A stretch of DNA of 64,000 nucleotides from Undaria pinnatifida (lineage: Eukaryota > Sar > Phaeophyceae > Laminariales > Alariaceae), in assembly GCA_012845835.1 (NCBI GenBank), contig JABAKD010000005.1:1399075-1463074 (forward strand), in the 5' to 3' direction. Shown piece by piece: positions 24,301-34,300 of this stretch. Position numbers and translations under genes: made by a program. Within the stretch, counting starts at the first letter, position 1. Each line of letters starts with the position of its first letter. Under the pieces are notes generated by a model that was not told where the DNA came from, searched no databases, and saw nothing but the letters and a program-made list of their open reading frames with translations.

Positions 24301-25325
24301 GGGTGTGTGCCCTCATTAAGTATAGACTATAGGTCGACAACTTCTATTAAAACTACTCACCACACGAAAAAAGAGGGGGCAGGAGAAAACGTGCAAATAT
24401 TCGTAATGGAGTTGGGACGAAAAAAACTAGTGGTGGTATGGTTTCCGCTTGGTTTTTCTCTGCTTTCTCGATTGTTCTATGGGGGTGGTCGACAATGAAG
24501 CTCATTCATGTCAATACCCAGTTTTGTCCACTTTTCATGATTTTAACCCTATCTATCAAAACGAGTAACAACAGAAATAGTTGCAACAAATTTACCATTA
24601 TAATGCCCCAAACAATGACAACATACATGACAACAGCAACGAGATATGATCGCATGGCAAACATATTTAAAGCAAAAAAAAACATATCGAAGTCAGGATA
24701 GTGGCTTACCAAGAGTTGCGTCCGTGACTTCGAGGACATCCTTTTCGTACCGGAAGACCTGTTCACGCAGCGTCTGCGGAGACATTGCGGAATACCAGTA
24801 GCGCCGATAGCAGGGGACAGAGGGCAACACAAACCCAGAAACGCAAGGAGCAAGGGACGGGGGTCAATGCAAAAGCCGCCTCACCGACAGCAGGGTGTGG
24901 GCGTGGCATATAACCCAGTAACGCTAAGAGGAGGGGATGGGGGCCGAACCAAAACACGTAGTAGTGCCAAATTACAAAGGGGATGAGGGGCAAAACTAGG
25001 GACAGGTTAGGTTATTATATAATAGCTTCAATCGTCAGGTTTGTCCCCTTTGAGAATTTATAGTTTCCGCGCACATATTGAAATGTCCCGCCCCCCGCCC
25101 CCCCCCCCCCCCCCTCCCCTCCCCCTCCACTGACCTCTTTTTCATAACAAACCCCAACCCTTTCCCCCCGCCGCCCCTCCGTCCCCCGATCCCCCCCCCC
25201 CCTTCCGCCTAGTCTGTCCAAACGCCCCACTCACAATCAAAATCGGCCTGAGTAATAAACACCTATACGCAGTTGATACCACGTCATTATCTTTCTGACC
25301 ATCCATGACGAAGGTTTCAATTATT

Positions 25326-25356
<31 letters not shown>

Positions 25357-28300
25357 AACGCCCCCTCTTTTCCGACCACCTACACGATCGCCTAGACCTA
25401 GCACCACGCGTATAACAAGCTGATACATATCTTTGATCTCACAGCCGAAGTGTATTCGAATATTATTTGTGACCTAAACCTCCTAAAAAATCTCCCCCCC
25501 CCCCCCCCCCCTCTTGCTCTCCCTTACTCAAACGCCCCACCAAATATCAAAATCCGCCACATTAATAAACACTTCACGCACAGGATATCACCTCATTATC
25601 TTTCGAGAGCCATCCATGCCGCTGTGTTCCCCCCCCCCCCCCCCCCCCCCCCTCCAACGCCCCCTCTTTCCCGACCACCTGCACGATCGCCTAGACCTAG
25701 CACCACGCGTATAACAAGCTGATACATATCTTTGATCTCACAGCCGAAGTGTATTTGAATATTATTTGTGACCTAAACCTCCTAAAAAATCTCCCCCCCC
25801 CCCCCCCCCCTCTTGCTCTCCCTTACTCAAACGCCCCACCAAATATCGAAATCCGCCACATTAATAAACACTTCACGCACAGGATATCACCTCATTATCT
25901 TTCGAGAGCCATCCATGCCGCTGTGTTTCCCCCCCCCCCCCCCGCCTCGAACGCCCTTTCTTCCCCATCACCCGCACCTTCGCCTAGACCTAGCACCACA
26001 CGTATAACAAACCCCTCACCTAAAGCCCTTCCCCCCCCCCCACCCCCCACCCCCGCCCCCCGCCCCCGCCCCCACCCCCCACCCTCCCCCCCCAACCCAT
26101 CCCAACCCCACCCCCTCGAACACTCCACCCTCTCTTTACTCACTGATTGTACGACTTACCCCAGGATATACACGATAAACTGATGTATTATTTCCAAAAA
26201 AGTCACATTTATCCCCTCGAAATAATGTATAGTTTCCAGGCACATATCGAGCTGCCCCCCCCCCCCCCCCCCCCCCCGCCCCCAATAATATACTGGTGCC
26301 AAAACCGTCAGATTTATCCCCTCGAAAGGATTTATAGCTTACATGCACAAATTGCCCCTTCCCCCCCCCCCCCCCCCCCCTGCCCCCCTCCAAACCCTCT
26401 CGCTTTTGATCAAAACCAGGCCCCCCCTTTCCCTTCACAGCTGTCAGATTTTGTCCCCCTCAGTAACGGGTTTTATAGTTTCCGCGCACAGACTGACTAA
26501 AATCATCCTGTTGACCCTGATAGCTACACTGTAGCTGTAAGGGGAGTCGCCGACCTATATCCTTAATGAGGACACACAACTCGTAATGCGCGCGATCGGA
26601 GTATCACACACAGCTTGCAAAGATGAGTTTCGACGAAATCTTCGATCTCACAGCTGGAGTGTATTTTAATTTTTATAATAATAGTTCATTCGTTTAGTTG
26701 ATGTCATAATGAATGTTGGAACCGAACGGTCTTGTCATCCAGCGCCAGAAAAAAACGGAATTGGGATAACGCCAAGAAAAAGCAGGAGATAGGAGTCAAA
26801 GCCCCGCTAAATCAAGCGACGCACGCCACGGTCGGGGTACACCGAAATATCACTATTTATTACTCCGTATTCTCCTTGCTCGAGGATATATATATATATT
26901 TATTATAAAATCTATTAACATACATCACCCAGAACAGAGTGTTGTAAGGTGCAATCCGATACACGAGACCCGACGGGCTGGGTATGTAACGATATTAATA
27001 TTGAAAAACGCAAACCAGATTCTATCGATGTCGATGCTGTCGATATCGTGATGCCGGTGGCTAGTCTAGTTTTTTAGTTCAGGGTCCCCGCAAAAGTCAC
27101 AACTTTCTTGGCGAAAATATTTTAGGAATGGCGGGGAGCCTCCTTAAATGCCATTCATGCCATTCTTAACCAAAAATCGTGGGAATGTCAATCTTGTTTT
27201 GCACTACTGTACTCGTACGTTTCGTTGTTGTTGTTGTTGTGCGCCTAACCTACGGGTTTGGTCATTGGGTTGAACTTTTAATTTACTCAAAACAAGTATT
27301 TTTGGTGTATGTAGCCGTTAAGGTATAGCAAGGTACAAATAAGGTATAATAAGGTATAATAAGGTGAACGAAATAAGGCATAATAAGGTATACTAATGTA
27401 TAGACTAGTAATGAGGAACTTGGTATAATATAATAAGCTATAAAATAAGGCACAAAATAAGATACAAAACAAGGTATGAAATAAGGAACTAGAGCTCCTC
27501 ACCCGAGAGCCTCGCAACACACACGTATAGTCTATATATCCGGTGCATCTCTACGGTAGCAACACTATATGTAGGGTTTGCGATTACTGTTCCTATTCAA
27601 CGGCCATGGCTACAGGAGGGGGGTCACTTTGAGGGCCTCTTTATTAGCGGCCGAGAGCGACTCACGAGAGGGTGTGGCTGCCCTATTTCGCTGTGCATTT
27701 CGATTTCACGGTAAGCATGACACCATGACATGTTTTCGTTGCGTTCTTCCTACTACACGCGTTTAGTCCGGTCTTGATTGACGCACATAATAACCTAACG
27801 TAGGTGGTGGAAGCGGGGAAGCCCCCCTCCCCCTAACGAAGCATTTTTTCCTTGAAGGCGTCAGCTACTCTTTCACCAAGCAGCTCCGACCAAATGCCAA
27901 CATCAATAACTTTTCGATGACGACAGTGGATCTTAGTGGAGAGCATCCATCGCCATGAAAAGCTGTGACCGCGGGCCTCCCAATATGACTACGAAACCCC
28001 TGATGGTGAATCAACCCCCATCTCCCTTAAGCAGAAGTCATTCAGTCACGCCTATGGAACCAGTTCACAAGGCAATCAGAACTTCCACAAGGTCTTTCAT
28101 AACACCCGTACGTAGCACTCACGCCGGTAGGAAGATTTTCGTATTCACCCGTGTACCCCGTGCACCTCTCGCGAGAGCGAAATGCGTCTGAAGCGGACGC
28201 CGAGCTCGTGGCGAAGTTGAGTTCCTATTTCGTGACGTGGCGTATGATCGGTAGAACAACAGCGGCAATCGCGTCAGACATAACCGACAAAATAATGGCG

Positions 28301-31300
28301 AAAGCGTTGGCAATGCATGATGTTGAGCGTAGGATGCTGCACGATAAATTACGGCTTCGTTGGGCGCAGGTAGAGATGGAAGCTTCCACGGATGGAAGCT
28401 GCGGGAGTGGTAAGCTTCCGCCACTTCTACGGAAAACAAACAAAAATGTGGAAGACTGTGAACGTATCACCAACACACCACCACTACCCGTAGCAGAAAC
28501 AACAACTAGAGTCCGAACAAGAACGATGAGTTGTGGTAATTCTATTGTGTTCTTTGAGACAAAGTGCAAGGAAAAAGAAGTTCGAAGCCCCATTGGGTTG
28601 ATTTCTCTTCGTTGTCCTGTTTCTATCAATATACGCCTTCAATCACGTGATAGGGTATTGGACACACCACCGAAAATATGACCACCAGCGATTGGCGCGC
28701 CGAGGACAGCGAAATGCGGAACTTGTGGAACGGGACAAATCAGGCAACGGCCGGGCACCATTGTCGTTCGGACCTACCGGCCGAGCACTGCCGTCAGGAT
28801 ACATTTATGCCAGCAATGGCGGCGGTTATAGACTACAACCACATGGAGCGGAAACAGGCGGGTAAATGGTACTGTCGAATTTCTGCTACTCGGCTAATAC
28901 TGTTGTTTGCATCTCGCATCTACCACCGATGGCGACCACGACCTACAAACACATGGAGCGAAAACTGGAAGGAGGCGGGTACTACTATCGTTCGGATCTA
29001 CCAACTCGGTTCCACTCTTGGTTGGGTCTACCAGCACGGGGGTACTCTCGTTTGGGGCCACCAGCTGGATACTGGCGTTTGAATCCACCAGCAGTGGCAA
29101 CAAAGGCTACAATGGGGACGGGGGGGACCAAGGCTACGGTAAGGGGGTACCCCCATTTTCACTGGTGTGTTAGAGCCACTCGCACGAGTAGCTCTGTACC
29201 CTACGGATGGAGATGGTTTAGGCACTTGGTTTGGCGCAGCTTAGATCACCTTTGCGTTGCGGATTGATTTCGTCAATGTAAAACATAAAGAAAACGTAAG
29301 ATTGCATAGGAACAAAGGGGTCACTCGCGCGAGTGACCCCTAGCCACTGAAATAAAAAGCCCAAAAGGGGACCCCCCTACCGTAGCCGGGGTCGGGGTAC
29401 CTATAGTCTCACTACCGAGCATCGGCCACGTACGTGAGTGGCTCTACCAGCCGGGCGGTACTGCTACTAGCGGAGTACTGGCGTTTGGATCCACCAGCAG
29501 TGGCGACAAAGGCGACAATGGGGGACGGGGGGTACCTAAAGTCTCACTGCCGAGCATCGGCCACGCGCGCGAGTGGCTCTGCGCCTTGCTCAAAACCGGG
29601 ACAAATATATTTCGTTGGGCGCAAGGCAATGCCGCAGAGAGGGGTGGACGCATGCTATGGTATGGGTGCGCCTCGTCCTTTCTGGGGCTTCTCATTTTAG
29701 AAGCTCCCGTGGCTCGACCAGCCCAGGAACTGCATACGTACGTTTATCCGATGCCACATTCCCATGGCCTAGGCGCACAACCCAAAAAAATAGTACGCCG
29801 TAAAAAAACACAGAAACAGGCAGGATCCTATTGATTTTTGAATTTTACCTCTCTCAGCTGAGGAGTGCCATCAATCGCCTGCTACTGCCCCTACTAAAAT
29901 AGCACGCGTCGGTGAACGACGACCAATTTTCTGCAGCCCCTTACGTACCAGAAGCCCTTTTGAGGACCTTGTACAGCGGTAAAACAAACAAGATGAGCTA
30001 AGGCGTCCCCTTATCATGGTGCGAGAATGCAAAACAACACACGGCAGCGCAAGCTGCTCGCGTGTCTTTCCAGAGGAGTTGGACTGGAAAATCGTCGTAA
30101 CCTCTGGGGGTCTAATACCACCCCGGGTTGCTTCGTGTGACGGATGCTGCAAAATCTTCAGTTTTCTTCGTCATTTTTCCCTATACTGTAATCAAGATAT
30201 ATTCAAGTCTCAGGAGGGTTAAATGAAGAGCCTTGTACTTCACTCAAGACACTCAACTTGCCAACAACCGAAGGTGCATTCTCGTGGCCTATTGATAACA
30301 GTAGGTGTATTTAGTCCATATATTGATATTTATTTTTTCATCTTTATAGACTAGATTATACACGAATACAATGAATGTTGCTAAACAATAGTCTACTGCT
30401 CCGTGCGGCATTCCGACGATGCTGGGGTTGCGTTGATAACAGTAGGTGTATTTAGTCCATATATTGATATTTATTTTTTCATTTTTATAGACTAGATTAT
30501 ACACCGAATACAATTAATGTTGCTAAACAATAGTCTACTGCTCCGTGCGGCATTCCGACGATGCTGGGGTTGCGGAGCCCCGGCCATTCTCTTCATCCTC
30601 TAACTAACTACTTTCCGCCAAACGTGTGCTGCTAATAATGATACAGCATTTTATCGTATGTATGCCGAATAAATACTACGCTTCGTCGGCGCAGCGCAGC
30701 AAAAAAGGTGGCGTTGTGCATGTCGTCTTTTGCTATCGCGATGCCGCGAAGCACAACACCGTCTCAGTAGCACTGCGAAGAAACATGGTGGCCGTTACTA
30801 TAATAATAGCGCGAGGGCGGTAAGAAAGTGCTCCCCCTGCTGTGGCCTCACGGTCTCGCTGTTGTAGCATACATACAGCTTACAAGCAGGTTAGGTGCAG
30901 AGCAGCATCTCACATCGGGAACGAGGAGGTAGGTTGGCCACACCCTGCCGTTCGTCACCGATCCACGGGATGGGAGATACGCCTTGAATTCTGACTGACA
31001 AAAAGCAAAACAGAAAAGGGAAAGAAAATTGGAAAGTTGTCAGTGGGAGGAGAGGGTGTTGTGGTCATCAAACTCAAAACTCAACTTTTTTTCCTGGTTG
31101 TAGTGTGTCACACTTCCTGTTTGGTGCAAGACGAAACGATCAATGTTCTCTATGGGCACACACATGCATGGAGAGTCAATACGGAGACTCTTTCCCAGTG
31201 GCGGCGGATCCAGAGGGTGAGAGATACGCCTTGAACTCTGGCTGACTGAAGACACAACGCGGCAATCCAGAACTGAACATGTTCAAAATAACCATCAGCT

Positions 31301-34300
31301 TTAGCCTTCGAAGGACAATACGGCAAGCGTAAAGGACATATAGACTACTCCTCCTGGAGAGGGGTTTTGATGTTGCGGTTACGCACATAGTCTAGACTAA
31401 TGGTTTAGGCGGGGATCATTTGGCAATCGCCTCCATCAGTACAACAGCTGTATTGTCCTGTTGACCCTGGAGAAAGCATTCAGGGGAGTCATCGGCGTTT
31501 GTTTATCGTTCGCGTGAAATGCCTCTATTAATAATAGACGAGACGCGCGACTGATGTGTCACGCGGACAGCCTGCAAAGTTGAGTATTGACCTTGTAGTC
31601 CCAAATAACTTGGACTACAGCTCACGCGCCGGGTTCTTATTTATCACAAAATTGCAAATGGAACATAGGACAGAGCACGCCCAATGAATGTGTCTGACGT
31701 ATCACGCAGCCTGCAAAGTTGAGTTTCAATCATCCATCGGTCGTACTCACAGCTATATTATTTATTTTTTTTTCTAAGAAAGAGATACCACAGGATACCG
31801 GCGTACCCTGTGCACCTAGGTACTGTATACCTGGTATGATTTTCTTTTTGTGGCGGACGTACGGCCTGCTTCAGCTATGGTATGCACCTATATCACTTTC
31901 GGTTTGTTTGTGTCTTTTCCCTGGGGTATTCCTCAGCTCCAGAGTGACTGGAGCCTGTCCTTCGACCATGGACTTGATTATGCGTGATAATGCGAGAACA
32001 ACAAACAACATAACACAACAACAATCAAATATGACAGAACAAGAGCAAACACGACAAGAACGAACATGACAACAAGAACGAACACGACAACAACAATCAA
32101 GCACAACAACAGCAGACAAACATAAAACAGCCGAGAAAAAAGGTATATACTTCGCTCTTTTGCTGAAAGACAAAACTCAGCGCGAGCGAAGGGCCGAACC
32201 TGGTCGACTTCCTGGCCCACTTCGCACTCTAGCACTAGCACTAATCCCAGAACGAGACCGTTGATCACAGGGTAGGCCAAACTTAAGCCAACAACACGCT
32301 GGGCGGCTTGCTTCAAATGCGACCCAACAGCTTGCAGCAGCTGCATCTCTGCAGGTATCTTATTTCCATTTCCATGCCGATGTTTTCGGTTTATCCTATT
32401 CTGTCAGTGCTGGTATCATTTCTCCGGCTAACAAGATCATCAGCAGAGATCAGCCAGGTTGGATCAGCTACAATTAATTATCATACATGCTCGGTTATTA
32501 TGCCGACGGCTGTCCTACGGCAGAAGAACGATTGACTCCGCCAGAGGGTCACACGGCATGTATCCAACATACAGGGACAGTCCTCGACTGCCCAGATATA
32601 GATGCTACTGTTCAGAGCATCCGCCAATCGGAGGTGTGGCTTCTCTGCGGTTGGCTCTTGGCTACAAAAGTAATGTACCGGTAGCTCTCGAACGAATTCA
32701 TGGTTTCGTTATTTTCCCACCCAACCTGCCCCTTGCGCGACAAAAAATTCTGGCGTAAATATAAGCATTAGTTTGTACAACGTATATACTTCGAAGTATG
32801 TACTGATGAGATTAAGTTTATTATTTTTACGTCCAGATTTGTATCTGCTCGCACTGCAATTTCGTACAGCAATGCTCCCCCTATCGTTTAGCCGGTATCT
32901 GCCAGCCGGAAACGCCAGCACAATAGCGGCCACCGGTACTACTCTGACACTACTGGTGCTTCCGATATGCGCGAAGAACACAGGCACTATAGCGGGCAAC
33001 CAGCACTACTCAACCGGCACTATAGAGGTAACTCTACTGGATGGAGAAGCACGTCCAGCAAAGAAACGCTGACTGAGAATTCTGGGCTCGTACTCGAGGC
33101 ACACGGAGGCGACTCTCTCCAGCCTAAAGAGTAGGAGTACTAGTCTACACCTGCTGCTGCTGGACACAGCATATCCTTCCGTACAGTCAGTTGTTGCGAA
33201 GATATGAGCTCAACGTTGGCAGGGGGGGCGCCAAGGCTTGAATCACATAGTGCTCACACCAACGCGGTCGAATTCGACGAAGAGATTTCCCAAGGAGTGC
33301 GTATCCCTATAAATATGTCAGCGATCCCATCAGATCCCATCAGATCCTACAAGCACGTAGGACTAAATAATTTATGAACCAGGGCAACTACACGGAGGAA
33401 GGCGATATGGGTTTTCACTCTGTCTCAAGGAGGGTCGCCGAACACCCTCGTGGGGGTACGGGTGTACAATCGCACATGGGCATGTTGGGCTTCGGTGAGT
33501 ATCCCGCTCGCTCGTGCGGTACAGCAGCAGTTAGTGTTGCTACGCACAGCAGTAGACGGTGGAAAACAAGAAAGCTCACATCAGAGTCGTCGGATTCAGC
33601 GAAGAGATTTGTCCAGGGAAAAGGACCGATATCCTCGTAGTCGAAGCTCGCTGGGGCATTAAACCTCCTGCCGACGTCGGAGATGGAGTCGCCGAACACC
33701 ACCATCTGCGGCGACGACGGAACGCAAAGGGTTGTTGGACAGGTTTATCGGAGCTATTATTGTCATCTGCGTGTGCCTCTGCACCCCTAAGGCACGACTT
33801 TCATGCTTCTTGACATCGCAGAAACTGGACACTCCACCCAACTTTATGTACTTGTAGTGCATAGTAAAAATGGTTGAACTACAGTAGTCTCACCGGCACA
33901 TACATGCCAGGGTATCATGCGACGATTACTACAAGTAGAGCGCTGGGCTAGAGTACAACTCGCGAGATATCACGTTCCTTGCTACGAACTTCAGAATCGA
34001 TGTTCTCCCAACCCAGCGGGGTTCCACAAAACGGCGGCGGCGACCGCGGAAAGCTCTCGTCGAGGTATATCCATGGATGCGTGGCTCGTCGCTTGCACCC
34101 TCTCCGTTGTCGAGGAAAAACACCTTTCGCGCTATCGTGTACATCAAGTAGAACATAAAAGTTGTACATACTGCTGTGATCAATAAAATTTTACTTGAGA
34201 GTAGTGCGCGATATCTATTCAGGCGATACACGGCACCTGTAGTTATCATGCTCGTACCTTGGGATCGCGGCGCCATTTCTTGTAGTACGGTGGGCTCACC

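Noticed and set aside
25450-26500. Proline-rich plus-strand frames (90-144 codons)
   Set aside because: Produced by C homopolymers of the repeat family; no conservation between copies outside the shared DNA.
28151-28681. 176-codon plus-strand open frame, and the similar plus-strand frame at 49790-49880
   Set aside because: Both are antisense to exon 4 of genes A and B. The minus-strand reading has splice sites on both sides, fits the SGNH block order and has matching length and phase.
31176-31388. Alternative functional exon 3 of gene A
   Set aside because: The acceptor and first 17 codons are good, but it diverges and lacks the donor that matches exon 3 of both genes; called a pseudo-exon.
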